Numbered from the stretch's first letter, positions 7,606 through 19,430 are shown. The stretch is DNA of 64,000 nt from Symbiodinium natans (GCA_905221605.1 CAJNDS010002515.1:1-64000), one strand, 5' to 3'. Notes: generated from the letters alone by a model not told the origin. Numbers and translations are program-made.

Positions 7606-8899
7606 CAACTGGAGGGTGGGAATTGGGAGAAAGCGGGAGGTGGACGGACAACATTGCCATTTGGCTGGCCAAGCACAAGAAACCGCAGCCGCAATAGGAG
7701 TGAAAGCGTGAGAGAAGCCCACGTGCGCAATGCCTGCAAAAGAAGTCCGCGGCAACCACATTCATGATGATGACATGCTTGATCTGCTGCTGCTGCTGCG
7801 GCGGTTTGGATTTCAGAGTTTCAGGGTTCTTGAGTGATGGGACATGCAGGGGTTAGGATTGCAGGCAGGTTTCAGGGTTGGGGCTGAAGGTTCCTAGAGG
7901 GGGGCTGCACAACTTAGCGATGTGCAAGCAACATGCTACGAGGCTGTGATTTCTGAATCGTTATGATCATGATGTAGCGCTGTCATCCACAAGCAAGCCA
8001 ACCTTTCTTCAGATCCTCCCTAGCGCGCGTGATCCAATGACATCGCTCGTCAAAAACCCAAGCGCGATTTGGTAGAATTGTTCAGAAAACCTATGATGTC
8101 GATGGGGAGTATCTGAATATCTCATATCTCAAGGAACCCAGCATCAGATCTGCGAGGTTTGGGGCGGAATTGGAAACCAGCAATGATGGGATGCCGCAGC
8201 TGCCATATGTCCATCATGGTAGACTGGACACTTGCCACTGTTTTTACGTCCTGACACCGCATCATCCGACTCACACTCAACCATCTGCGACTGTGACATC
8301 GCACAGCTTCACAGTGCTTCACGGGTGCATGCTCCCGCTCACGCCCTTGGAGAGGGCTCTGCTTGCAGTCGTGCCTTCAGCGACATCTGGAGGCATGCGG
8401 GAATTCGAAGGGTGAAGGCAGCTCCTCATCCTGCCCTTCAAGCCGTCTGGCTCGCACTTGCTCGCACTTGTTCAGGAGTGGGCAAGGCCCCTGAGAGATC
8501 TTTGGACCACTAGAAGTCGTCCGCCAGCTGCACAGAGTCATAATTTTAGAGCGTGCGGCATCATCTTCCCCACATTCGTGGGCGCAGGCAAGCTTCCTGC
8601 TGTGCGTGCATCCGGATGCCTCGCTGCCCAGTATGCGCGCGTGAACCAGATCATGTCCTGGGAGCCTGGCATCACCTCGACGGCCTCTTTCTGCGCCTCG
8701 GTGCTTGGAGCCGCCCTAAACAGGAAGCTCGGCCACCCAGCCCGCGTCAATCTGACTCAAGAGCCTTCTGAACTTCTGGCAAGGTCGTCCATTCAGTATA
8801 GGTGGCATGATGGGTGACATGATGCAGGAGTTATAGACGAGGCCCACACCAGGGTGCAGTTTCGCACCTTGCTAATGAGCACATGCGCGGCTCTGGATT

Positions 8900-9450
8900 T
8901 CAGTAGAGTAGAAGAAGGCGTTTCAAGTCGGGCACGAACTCGTGGAAGCTCGGCGACTGCAAAAACTCGCGCAGCTTCGGCATTACCGATGCATAGGTGC
9001 GCCTGGGGTCCTCGTCAACTCGCCAGAGCCAGATCAAGTCGTAAACCACGACGCTACAGATGCTAGAAAGGTCCAAGTCCAGAGCTGCGAGGGCGGCTAA
9101 GAATCTGACCGTCAGGGAGACCCACTTCTGCCGCTGACACTTCGTCATTGAGCGCAGTACCACTTGAAGGTGCACCATGAAATCCAGCACCGCGTCGTAG
9201 TTTAGTGGAGACGTTGATAGGCTCGCTTCAATGAAGCCCAGCATGGTGTTCGCGATCAGCTGCTGCACGTAAGGAAGGGCGCACTCCCCATAAACTAGAA
9301 GTGTCCGCAAGGCAGGTGAGTGCGCAATGTCGTCAGGATCGCGGCACTGCCGAAACAAGCTTCGAAGGTTGTCCTCAACAATGCGGCGCGTGTCACTGGC
9401 AGGTAAATGGGTCAATGTAGCACTGGCCAAGGCCATGCACCAGCGCCCAC
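8900..9450 (-). CDS. terminal exon of duplicated gene, copy A
   Basis: The frame runs from a good acceptor (CCTCCTTAGCCTCTCAG, exon from 9,450) to a stop at 8,900. It encodes a helical, Leu-rich segment of about 180 residues (from RGRWCMALASATLTHL to the C-terminus LKRLLLLY). An ATG at 9,436 lies within it, but the in-frame splice from 9,551 makes it an internal Met. Against copy B (21,381-21,931) I count seven base changes in 537, of which four are silent, mildly suggesting constraint on the protein. I recognise no domain. The all-helical character would fit a HEAT-like or other solenoid end, which is inference. Confidence 0.75.
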
Positions 9451-9550
9451 CTGAGAGGCTAAGGAGGGATGCTTAGAATTAGGTGAGGCCGACTGCGAAC
9501 CTTCGGAGCGCCTTTTTGGAACAATTCTGGAAGAAGCTAACGTCACTAAC

Positions 9551-9650
9551 GCCACTGGCACGCGTCAAGGCCCTCTGCGGCTAAACAGGGCAAGAGGCAA
9601 TCGAAGAGCTTCTGCTGGCCGGCATGGTCAGCATCGAAAGCCTCTTGGTT
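9551..9650 (-). CDS. penultimate exon of duplicated gene, copy A
   Basis: One hundred bases run from an acceptor at 9,651-9,652 to a GTTAGT donor at 9,550. It encodes NQEAFDADHAGQQ and FDCLLPCLAAEGL. The exon ends one base into a codon, and the terminal exon begins with the two bases that complete it (CGT, Arg), so the frames join without a shift. This phase match is the main support. Confidence 0.75.
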
Positions 9651-9782
9651 CTTCAGCGCAGTATGCAAGGACACAGTGGCGGTGGACCTGCGCGTGACTC
9701 GCAAGACATGTCAAGCTATCCCGGAAACACCAAAAAACACCAGGAAACACCGGGAAGCAAGAGACATCTCAAGGCCTAGAAT

Positions 9783-9843
9783 CCCCAGAGCAGATGCCTC
9801 TCCAAGCTGCCCATCTCAGCCACATGTGCCAGCAAAGCCTCAG
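9783..9843 (-). CDS. probable small exon of duplicated gene, copy A
   Basis: A helical coding stretch (AEALLAHVAEMGSLERH) directly follows the CT-rich strand of the GA microsatellite (9,874-9,919), which would act as a polypyrimidine tract before the acceptor. The 3' boundary is uncertain and the phase to its neighbours could not be matched, so the limits are approximate. Confidence 0.45.
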
Positions 9844-9872
9844 CTTGCGCAGGGAGGAGGGCAGAGAGACAG

Positions 9873-9873
<1 letters not shown>

Positions 9874-9908
<35 letters not shown>

Positions 9909-9919
9909 CGAGAGAGAGC
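9874..9919. repeat. (GA)n microsatellite
   Basis: A nearly perfect GA run. In copy B the same place is expanded to GA/GGGA (22,354-22,457). It lies just upstream of an exon on the minus strand. Confidence 0.95.
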
Positions 9920-10075
9920 GCCGAACCTGCCTTCGGGTGTCTGGTCTCACGGGATGTCGTGCGCCAGCGGAGTATCTCTGGCACCTGGAGGGTGTGCACT
10001 CCGACGAAGATGACTCGGCATAGAACATCATAGAACCAATCCCACCAGTGAGCCACTCCACGACATCCTCGCAAC

Positions 10076-10237
10076 CCTAGCTGCGTCTTTCAGGCAAGAC
10101 ACAGAAAGGTACTCCAGCAAGTTTGGCCTCAGGCTGCGCAGCAATTCTGACATGCCCAGCAACCCTTGGCTGCAGCTTGGCTGAATGTGGCAAGCAGCTT
10201 CGCGGCTTAGCATCACCATGCAAGCCAAGGCAGCCAA
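10076..10237 (-). CDS. internal exon of duplicated gene, copy A
   Basis: The open frame contains MSELLRSLRPNLLEYLSVS and SCLKDAAR, then a GTTGCG donor at 10,075. The protein of copy B is identical over this stretch. The 5' limit is uncertain because no clear acceptor precedes the first Met, so this could also be a first coding exon. Confidence 0.55.
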
Positions 10238-10489
10238 GGCACATCACGAGCGCAAAGGGGTTCCATAGGCACTCGCTGCACTCGACCTGTGCAAGGGATG
10301 AGTGCCAACACCCAGCACCCAGGAACCACCTGTTCCCCCACCACAGCATGCCCGATGTGGCCTAACACCTCCGCACAAAACCACCTGCAATGTCTGACCA
10401 CCCCAGAAACGTGCGGAGCCTTGTCGAGGATGAGCGACTGGGCACCAGAAGCCTGCCCGAGACTGCAGCTTATTCAACAGAAGCAAGCA

Positions 10490-10616
10490 AATGCCATCGC
10501 AGCGAAAAGCATCGCAAACTCATCTCCACAACTCCGCTGCGTGAACTCCAAAGCCATCAGTGCCTCAACTCCAGAGCCAAGCTGTTCCCAGAGACCTTCA
10601 TACTCTTCCACTATGT
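10490..10616 (-). CDS. internal exon of duplicated gene, copy A
   Basis: An acceptor TTCCCAG precedes a frame encoding IVEEYEGLWEQLGSGVEAL and CGDEFAMLFAAMA, clearly protein-like and acidic-amphipathic. The likely 3' end is a GC donor near 10,490. Copy B has the same exon at about 23,045-23,187. Confidence 0.5.
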
Positions 10617-12289
10617 CTGGGAACCTCGGAACCCAGAAGTGTCGCGAACGCACTTCATGGCTATGTGTCAGACGTATGAGAGGAATGCAAACCGCACCTT
10701 GTGCATTCCACGGATTCTGCGCTGACCTTCGGGTGGCTGGCAACGTGAGCTGCACTTGCCCTTTGCGGCACAAAAAACGGCCGCCTCATCAACGGTGAAC
10801 GACTGGGCATCGGAATATGCATCGGAAGCCTGTGACAGAAAGCAACAATACACAACAGCCGCACACAACCGCTCCTCTCGGGGGAATCCCGACATCTCCA
10901 GACCTTAGCCTTAGCCCATGGCGGCGAGATCTTAACAGATGGTCCTCTTTGATTCCGTATAACCGCAAAGCTTGGACTGGGGATGGCTCGGGGTCAATGC
11001 TGCGATGACAACTGCGCAGACCAGTCCCAAGAATCTGGAAAGGTCTTGTTTCCATCCCTCTCCCGCAGGCGTCAACCCTGCGAAGCACACGCTTTTACAA
11101 GGTTCTCAAGAGACGTTGGGCGCGAGGTCGTCCACAAGCAGTCCACAAGTGACGGGCTCCAACTCCCCGACGCACCCTATCCTGGTCATCCATCCCCGGT
11201 GCCTTTGGATAATGAGGACGCACAATGACAAGCGCATCGGTTCGCAAGATGGCAATCTACACAGATCATCCACGAGAGGCAATGGGTTCCCCAAGGGCAG
11301 TCAACATGTCATCTCTCGCGAATGGACAGGCATTAGTGGCCCGATCCTCCCCTGGTCGTCCCATCCTGTCCCATCCCGAACAAGGCAAGAAGCATGCATG
11401 CTTGATGCGCCTCGTTCAGCGAAGAAGTGCACGTCGTCCCAGGTGGTGCCTGAGGAAGTGCCTCTAACAGGAAGGAGTTGGATGGAGCCAGCCAGCGGGC
11501 TTGACACGTCAAAACCCCTCAATCCTGTCAAGGCCTCAGGCCTCCTCGTCGTTGACATCCATCCGATACATGTGGACCTTCGCCTGGTGAGCTGAGAGCT
11601 CACGCAACGTCGCCGGCTGAAAGGTGCATCTCCCCTCCTTGCGCCGACGGCGTTGCCTCTCCTCCAGACCTTAGCAACGCAGCGCGGGGCTTTTCGATAA
11701 ATTGGGCGCGAATCAAGGCGGGACAGGACCCTTCAGGAGATGCCACCCATAAACAAAACAATTCTTGGCCCGCCACTTGTGGGTGCGGCCAACTTCTCAG
11801 GAGTCAAATCGACGTCCTGTCTTGGCAGGAATTCTGACATAAACAGACGGACACTCATACTGGGCTCTCAGAGCTATTCCTGTTTGCCGCTTGCCCCGCT
11901 CCTTTGCTTTGAGGCGCCGCAGTGGTGTGCGAGGCTCGTCCTGCCGAGACTGCTGCAGAGAACTGTGTGCCACGCGACGTCAGCAGCTGATACTGGGCGT
12001 AAGCACAGATGACATCTGAACTTTTTACTGAGTTCCTATAAGGCTGAAAGTGCAATTCTGTCACCCTGAAAGGCCTCTGGCACTTCAGTGCACGAAGGCT
12101 CCGAGGAAGCGAACTCGCAGGGCCGCGAGGCCTGAGCACTTGCAGGGCAAATGGAAGAGACTGAGTCAGGGAGGCAAAAGAGGCGTGCTACACCGCCAGC
12201 TGAGGCCAAGGCCACTTCCCGGGCGGCAACCTCCTGGCAAGGTTTGGAGTTGGGAGTAGCTGTCGCAACAGAGCCGTGCCACCCGCAAC

Positions 12290-12440
12290 AACCAGGACAT
12301 CTGCCTGCAGGAGTTCTGTGCGGAAGTTGCGCCACTCCTGGGGAGGAATCATGTGACTGGCTTGAACTTGTTGCAGCAGCGGGCGCCTCCAGAAGGGCCT
12401 TCTTCACCCCTTGTGTCACCTGCCAGGACAAGCGCTTATA
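12290..12440 (-). CDS. upstream exon(s) of duplicated gene, copy A
   Basis: Two overlapping frames look coding here: SCYKRL-type residues followed by SWQVTQGVKKALLEAPAAAT, and IPPQEWRNFRTELLQADVLV. Both recur in copy B (24,850-25,060), where downstream bases differ. I cannot decide the splice pattern. The region is annotated as exonic, with exact limits unknown. Confidence 0.4.
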
Positions 12441-12639
12441 ACAAGCACTCTTGACATCCCGCAGGGCTCGTTCCGCAATCCAAGGCTGGGACTGCTGAAA
12501 TCAAGTCCTCCGCCACTGCTGGTTCCGCTGGTCTAGCCTCCAAGGAGTTTTTTCAACTGCGGTGTCAGGTTGCAGAAACAGCCAGCCCGGCCTCATTGGC
12601 CTCATGTCCGCCCAGCAACTGCCACATTGGGCAAATGCC

Positions 12640-13078
12640 AGGGTCTTCTCCAGGCTGCTGTGACGGGTGCACGTTGAGCTATTCTTCCCCGAGCCACAGC
12701 CGCATAGACACGAGAACACATGGAAAGCTGAAGCACATGTTGAAAGGCTCTCTTGTTGTCGAGACGCGTGCACATGAGGCGGACATCGCTTTTCCGCTGA
12801 GTTGTTCCCAACCGATACAACGACGCGGATCGAGAGGCGGACTGAGACAATGGACACTGCCACATTTTTGACTCCAAAACCCGTCGTGCTTGTATGGAAC
12901 TGACGCGTAACGCGTTTCTTTCCTGTTGCTTTCCACACTTGTTACTGCGCCAGCATGCGAGGCTTAAGTAAATTGCAGGTTTGCTGTGCTCGGCCTCGTA
13001 GGCAATGCAGCAACAGCGCAACAACAGCAACAGCAGATTCAGAAACATCCAGAGCACGCTGACCTTTTTCCTTGACGC
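12640..13078. other. sequence between duplication copy A and the hairpin; no gene supported
   Basis: Several minus-strand frames of 80-160 codons overlap here, but none has convincing splice sites or a clear protein character. One Leu-rich segment near 13,040 could be a membrane anchor. Nothing is annotated. Confidence 0.5.
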
Positions 13079-13179
13079 CAAAAATCACACGCCCCGGGCA
13101 TGTGCTGCACAGAACTGTGAGCAGCGCTGCGCGCTGATCGCAGCGCTGTGCAGCACATGCCCGGGGCGTGTGATTTTTG
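13079..13179. repeat. perfect 34-bp inverted repeat (hairpin)
   Basis: The left arm 13,079-13,112 is the exact reverse complement of 13,146-13,179, separated by 33 bases that pair further in part (GC-rich, AGCGCTGCGCGCTG). The right arm runs into a T-rich tail. A transcript would fold into a stem of about 45 bp. It could be a small-RNA precursor, a fold-back mobile element or a recombination relic. Confidence 0.95.
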
Positions 13180-14079
13180 TTTTTGTTTTTTTGTTTATAC
13201 TCACGCCCCCCAGGGGCGGAGGAGGGTGAAACGAAGGAAACCCATGCAGACCAGCACTGGGCGCCCTTCGGTGGTTCAACACTTTGGGTTAAAGTTAAAG
13301 GGATGTAGGGCTTAGGGTTTGGTGTTTAATGTTGGGCAGCTGCATAGGGGGACATCCCAAAAACCTCGGAACCCATAGCTGAAGTGGCTTCGGGCGCAAC
13401 CCTGGTGATTGCTGCCCTCTCGGCACCTTAGCCTCAGCCTCGTCTGCAGCAGCATACCTGCTCGTCTACGGTAGATTCTCTACAAAGAAAAAGAACGAGT
13501 GTGAGAGAGTGAAAGGGTAGGGCAAGCGGGACAAGTAGGGCGAGTAGCTCTTCCGAAAGACCAGGCGATCCAAGTGGGGCAGAAACAGTTCGTGGATTTC
13601 GGTGGCGCTGGCAATGTGTACAGTCCAAAACCTTGACACTGCGCTCGTTGAACCTGAAAGCTGCCGCCTGCACCGAAAGAAATGTTGGACCTTAAGCATA
13701 ATGGGTTTTAAGTGAAATTGTCAAGTGGTATTGGTTTGAAATGAGAATAGTATGCTGTGGCGGTGGGCGTTGTCGGGATTATAGTGGGTTCTGAAAAGGT
13801 TTAATTGCCGAAGGTTCAGTTTCAAAGAAATGGCGTGTGTGTTTTTCAACGCTCGAGCACCACTACAAGGGTTAGCTCTGGTTAGGAGGTGAATCAAACT
13901 TCTAATGAGACCCCCCCCTCCCCCCCAATTGCTTCAAAAACACCTCTGAGTTCAGCCAGCTCTTCGTGGCAATGGCCTCCAGTCGAATGCATGTGCCATC
14001 ATGTACCCCCACAATCTGGCGGGCGCGTGACTTTCTGCCACGAGCACAGAAGCTTCTTCTCAATGCAACATTCCAACAG

Positions 14080-16870
14080 GCCTTCTTGGTAGCTCGAGCC
14101 TTCTCCAATTCGGCTTTGCAATCCTCCGAGCACAGCTGGAATCATTGCACAGGAAGGGTCCGCATAATTGTATTGCGAGACATGTGGTCCGTATGTGACC
14201 TTTCCTTCAACACAGACACGAGTCTCCAGACAGATGTGGCTACGAAAAGGCCGAAACATGCCGAAACGACAATGAAGAATCATTTTACTTCGAGCATCCC
14301 CACCCTCTGTGGTTTGGGCACTCCAGGGGCACTCTGGGGTTGGCACTCCAGGAACACTCTGGGGTTGGGCACTTGAGGGACACTCTGAGTTTGGGCACTC
14401 CAGGGACACTTGGGGTTGGGCCACCTGGCGTTGGGCGAGGAGTAGAAAGGGCGAGGAGAAGAGTTGAGTTTAAAATCTAACAACCCCACACCGAGGGTGG
14501 GAAAAAAAAAACACCATTTCGAGCATCCCCACCTGCCCCTAAAACCCAATGGCACGGAACGCTTTGCTGCTGTTTTTCACGCTGGCTCAAGGTCTCTGAT
14601 CCGATGGAACAAGCATTGAGAGTGCGGGGGTTCGGGTTGAGGGCAGTATGCCCGGATTGCGTCTGTCAATTGTGGTGAAAGAAGATGATAACCTGCATGT
14701 TAAAAAATCTGTTGGGCCATTTGGTGGGGCCAAGGAAGCTGGCTGTCTGGCAGGTTCATGAGGGGGATGCTGCAACTCCGACATTCCTGACAAATAACAT
14801 GCGCCAATAGGTAGGATCAAGGGTTGGGTGGGGGGAACAAGAGTGATGGAGAATGGGAACCCAACAAGAAGCGTCTGCCTGCAGCGAAGCAACATCTGAA
14901 AGTTTGCGACAGTCTTTGAAAGCTTACGCCTGAATCTTGATCGTGTACGGCCAGAAGCAAGGACAGTATTCTAGCCTCGACTTTCAGCGCAGCAGCAGCA
15001 TATTTCTGGCTCATCTGCCTTCCCTGCAGCAAGCCGTCGAGAACGCCCAACAGCAAGTCACAGGGTAAACCAAACCAGGGCTTAGTTCTTACATCTGGGT
15101 ATTTGCGGCCTCCAGAAAAGTTTAGGTCCATAGGTCCTTAGGCGGTCTTCGATAGTGGTCCTTCACCGGACCCAACAAGAGTAAGTCCGCCCTGCGAGCC
15201 TCCTCTTCTGCCTGCTCCTTCGCCTCGAGCTGTACGAATCGCCGCATCATACTACGAGTACCACAAAAGTACTTCGAAATTATGAAGACAAACCGAGACA
15301 GCGCAGCACAAGCACCTCCACAAACTTTTGACCATGCTGAAGGGCCTGCTTCATCGTTTCGGCGTCTGCATTGGACTTCTCCAGTACTTCCTTGTAGCCC
15401 TCCAATACGGCTAGAATCATTGAATGGATAGTGAAGAACAAGAAGCAGCACAGCGCAGTACAGTACATCTCCGTGGACAGAGACAGGCGAAACCCAGCGC
15501 AACTAAAACTTCTAACAATTTCTGAATCTTTGCTGCAAGAGACAAAACACAGGTTAAACCTATGGCCTCTTGTTCGGCAAGGGTGCCTACAACAACAGCA
15601 CAGCACACCAGCCTCGAGATTGAATTATTGAACGAACAACGTCGAGTAAGATTCAAGGGCATCGCTGATCTTCCAAGCACAGTTGCGACCAACAAACGCC
15701 AGCAGCTCACGGGGTGTGCTGGCTGCCACACGGGATGTTTGCACCGCATCTCCCTTAGAACGGCATGGCCTGGAAACCCTCCCTCCCCTCCATCCCCTCA
15801 CGCGGGAACGCTTTGTACATAAATCATTCCCTCCAGGAAACCCAAACTCATACCAGAAAGGCAGCTAAGCGGCTAAACACAAAGACAGGGCAAAACCAGA
15901 CGAAATAACAATGCTTGCGCAAAAAGCATCTTAGGCTCGTGGTTTTCTGAAGTCTTTGCTTAATGATACCAAACTTTGTGTGCCTCTCGATATAATGACA
16001 GGCCGTAAAGAAGCAACAGCAGGCAGTCTTGACTTCCAGCATGGCTGTCGCATAGCTCTGCTTAGCCTGGTTCTGCAATGCTCAGGCACTATGCTATGCT
16101 GATAAACTGATGGAAATGACTTGGTCGGCCAACGCGCCTCCTCTTCCGCCGCCGTCTTTGCCTCTCAGTCGGGAAATCACACATACGCAGCGTACGCAGT
16201 GCCGCTACGGCTCCCAGTATGCTTGTTCAGCTATTGCTCCGCAGGAGGAAGGACAGTCGCTTTGACGCAAACAGCTGGGGCCAGCCTGCAAAGCAGCCAG
16301 AGCGGCAGTCAGTTCTTTCTGCTTCTCCTCCACTTGCATGACGTATGGACCACCGAAAGCCCAAGGTCAAAATGCTAGACGGTGCAGCTAAGCAAAGACT
16401 ACCAAAAAGACTACCAAATGCAAGCCTGATGCTGGGAGTCCTTCAGCGTGGCCACCAGTTCCACATTGGCTGCCTCCAATAACTAAACAGCTAATGAGCT
16501 AAACGATGGCATGTCAAATTCATTCCGACACCCCACGCATCTCCATCGATACTTCACCAAAGGTTGAGGCCAATCCCTCCTGCTTTGGATCTCGGGCAGG
16601 CAACAAAGGCCCGATTTCGAGCCTCTGCTTTTCGGGCAACGGCGGCGGCATTCTCAAGTTCGGAGCGAATTTGGTGAATCTCTGCTTCGCTTTGTTCCAG
16701 CCTGCATTTGCACAAAGACCAGCCATGGCTGTCCAAGATGAAAGGCCGGCCTGGTCTGCAAATCCGACCGCTCTGCAGCAAGGTTGTTTTCGACCTCCAG
16801 AACGCGTGCCCCAAGAATGGTGACTTGGCATGGTTTGGCATTGGGATCGATGGGCATGGTTCCTATCTGA
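14080..16870 (-). CDS. multi-exon coiled-coil protein gene (span of supported exons)
   Basis: At least ten short minus-strand exons with acceptor AGs encode charged helical segments typical of a coiled coil. In transcript order they include RVLEVENNLAAERSDLQ (near 16,790), LEQSEAEIHQIRSELENAAA (about 16,610-16,715), VEEKQKELTAALAALQ (about 16,300-16,340), NQAKQSYATAMLEVK (about 16,025-16,073), STPRELLAFVGRNCAWKISD (about 15,635-15,727), EGYKEVLEKSNADAETMKQA (about 15,335-15,415), LEAKEQAEEEARRADLLLLG (about 15,150-15,250), GRQMSQKYAAAALKVEARIL (14,931-15,030) and CKAELEKARATKKA (about 14,085-14,130). The start and stop are not identified. It may be the 5' part of the gene whose 3' exons are in duplication copy A, which would make copy B 5'-truncated. 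That link is inference. Confidence 0.6.
14313..14420. repeat. four imperfect 26-27-bp tandem repeats
   Basis: The unit begins TTGGGCACTCCAGG and ends CACTCTGGGG. Four diverged copies lie end to end. No function is seen. Confidence 0.8.
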
Positions 16871-17504
16871 CAGGAAAGGCCAAAAATGAATCGAATGCTA
16901 AAAACCTGTATGCTTACATGCTTCACATCGTGCCCGCAAAAGCTGATGGCGCAAGGCTGGCGAGATACATGCGGTGGCTCTGGCATGGTTCAAGCATTGG
17001 AGGTTGCCTTTCTATCGTACGTTCTCCTACATGTGCTTGAGTATGAGGGAAAGTAGTGCATCAAAGCGGAAGCAGCGACGCAAGTCACCTGCAGACGCTT
17101 CTTAGGTCACCGTTGGTCCTCGGTTGGCATAGAGTACCCTTGTTTTGCACTCAGGTTGTGGCCAATGACGTGCTCGGTACGCCAGCTGTTGACTCGCCAC
17201 TGGAGCCGGCCACGACGGCCTAGTAACTAGTACGAGAATCCGTGGCCGTAGATAGGTCGCTTGACAATAATCGTAGAGGGCGAAGGCATGTCTCACTTCG
17301 GCTCCCGAGAACGAGGCCCCGACTTTTCGGTACCTACCGATGTCGGACCAGTCCTGCACACAATGATTGCCCTGCCCTGCCCAAACACGCCCTGAAACAC
17401 CGTCCCGACCGTGCTAGAAGCCTCCAGAAAGTGCCCAGACCCTTGTTGCTCTTCCCAATTTCTCCGCCTGCGCCTCCATACCTCCCGAGCCCATCAACCC
17501 CGTC

Positions 17505-17845
17505 TACATTTCCGCCCTCCCACCCGAAACAAGCGCTGGGAAACACCGGTGGGAAACAAGCGGAACAAGCGCTACGGGAAACAAACGTTGGAAAATGAGC
17601 GGCAGGAAACCAGCGGTGGGAAGTAAGCGGAGGGAAACCAGCGGTCGGCGTGAACCACACATGGGAAACAACCGCTGGGAAGGGACATCTAGGAAATTGT
17701 GGAAACAAGTGATGGGAAACCAAAGGTGGGAAAAGGAACAAGTGGCGGGGAACAACGACGGCTTACCAGCGATGATCAGCGACGTCAAACAAGCGTCGGG
17801 AAAAAAACGGTGTGGGAAACAAGCTGGGAGAAACAAGCCGTGCAA
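17505..17845. repeat. degenerate GGGAAACAAGCG tandem repeat, copy 1
   Basis: More than twenty variants of GGGAAACAAGCG occur every 11-20 bases. The last 200 bases are homologous to 25,250-25,412, so the array is part of the duplicated unit. Frames through it are open but repetitive and not credible as genes. Confidence 0.85.
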
Positions 17846-17869
17846 AAAAAGTCAATACATGTAAGCATG

Positions 17870-18600
17870 CTACACAAATCCTTTTGTTGGTTCTTCTCTT
17901 GAAAATCAATGAATTTGTGCTGAGTTGCTATTATCTTCTTCAATGCTATTGGGATAGTCTTCAAAATGCACTTGTTCCTTGTCAGTATCCATCTTCATTA
18001 TATCGATGTATTCTTTAGCGCCTTCCAAGTGCCATTAACTTGAACACTAGGTGAAGATATGCATCTTCTTCCAAACGAACCTCTGTAGCTTTTCAACTCT
18101 AAGTTTTAAATAAGCACCGTCTATCCTGTTGTATAGGTTCATTTTTTTGTGTTGGTTGTTGTTGTATTGCCACCGCTTTTGGTTTGGCCTTTGCCATTCC
18201 AACATTTAAGCGAGTATCTTAAAGACTTTGACGTTAAAGTTTGGCCTGCAGTCTTTCAAATTAAACTTTCTTGTTATTCATCCTGCCTGCTTTGTTTTCG
18301 AACTGGTATTCTACGTGTTTAGGTGCTTCTTCCTTAACATCAACTGTTTTAACCTTTGAACCTTTGGTTCACTGAGTGCTTCAATCTTGGTCACGGTGGT
18401 GAATCTGGCGCGTATTCATATACTGTGTTGATGACTTCTTCATTCATGCCTTCGGTCTCTGTTGCCATGCATAATACTCTATGCTACTTAAAGGTGCTGT
18501 TTATACTCTCATCTTTTTTGATTTATCCTGTTATACACCTACAGAAAGGAGACTTGTCGGAGCATAATGAACGTTAGTTGTTCTACCCTTCGCATCGGTA
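17870..18600 (-). pseudogene. AT-rich island with decayed reading frames
   Basis: The base composition drops sharply to AT-rich. On the minus strand it carries protein-like fragments broken by stops and frame changes, for example MATETEGMNEEVINTVYEY, MAKAKPKAVAIQQQPTQ and KEYIDIMKMDTDKEQVHFED. It is absent from the matching place in copy B (after about 25,430), so it is an insertion. It may derive from a mobile element, a virus or organellar DNA. I recognise no family. Confidence 0.5.
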
Positions 18601-18765
18601 CTTCAAAATCGTAGTCTCTTGAACGAACGGCTGGCCGGAGGTCTAGGGAACCTTAGAAAGGTCTACCCCGTTTATCCGGCCGAAATTTTGTTGCTCACAA
18701 TGGGTACCCCCTGTACGCGATCGCGATCAGTGTGCAGCCGCGGGCGACGTGCTGGGACCAAGGAA

Positions 18766-19430
18766 GATCTTGGGCCCGCCCTCCGTAACCCCCCCCCCTA
18801 GACCGGCTCCGATCCGCCACGCCCTCAGCCCTGCCCTTCAACGGCATTAGCCTCGGACCCGTTGCCGAGGCGGCCTCGCGTTAGCGGTTTCTAAATTAAT
18901 CAAACCTAGACGAGCAGTTGAATAATGACTTGATCACCGTCAACTCCATTCACAACATCATGGAAAACATCGAAGCATTAGAAAAGGATGTGGAAGAAAA
19001 ATCAGGAACAAAAACACATGTAGCAACATGGTACAGTAAGCGTGTGCCATGTAACCTTTTTCATTCGGTTTATTGTCATGATAATTGATAATCTTTTTCG
19101 CTACACTATTAACCATCTGAAACATGAAAGAATAAGGGGCATGATCCACCGCTTGTTGATACATCTGATACAATGACCTCTTAACTAACGCCTAGTTTTC
19201 ATCCAGAAAACTACTAACTTCATTCATACTTCAACCTGAAGATAAACAACGCCGATGCGTTCAACCTAATTTTTGGTGCTAATAAATTGTCCCGTGTAGA
19301 TAGAATAAACGAGATGGCATTGTGCCTCCATCCAGTGAATAACCCGTGTAGTGAACCAGTTTCAGCTTCAACCCACAAAGCGGATTACAGGGGTCATAGG
19401 GCTTACAGAGTTCACAGGGTTTATAGGGAT
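18766..19430. repeat. duplicated AT-rich block F, copy 1 (contains gene remnants)
   Basis: It begins GATCTTGGGCCCGC, turns AT-rich at about 18,890, and is homologous to 25,443-26,090. The minus strand holds a broken frame with LVKRSLYQMYQQAVDHAPYS, interrupted by a stop. Copy 2 keeps about 50 extra bases that lengthen the frame (FIYMNTNVQDVNKMLYF), so copy 1 has a deletion. It is probably a gene remnant of foreign composition. Confidence 0.6.

Larger units (their letters stand above)
7785..12547. repeat. segmental duplication copy A
   Basis: From about 7,785 to 12,547 the sequence runs parallel to 20,195-25,146 with high identity and small indels. The clearest part is 8,900-10,470 against 21,381-23,000, an offset of about 12.5 kb. 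Homology stops at CCTCCAAGGAGTT. Copy A contains the 3' exons of the duplicated gene and a GA-repeat. The stretch 7,610-8,890 holds no gene I can support. Confidence 0.9.
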
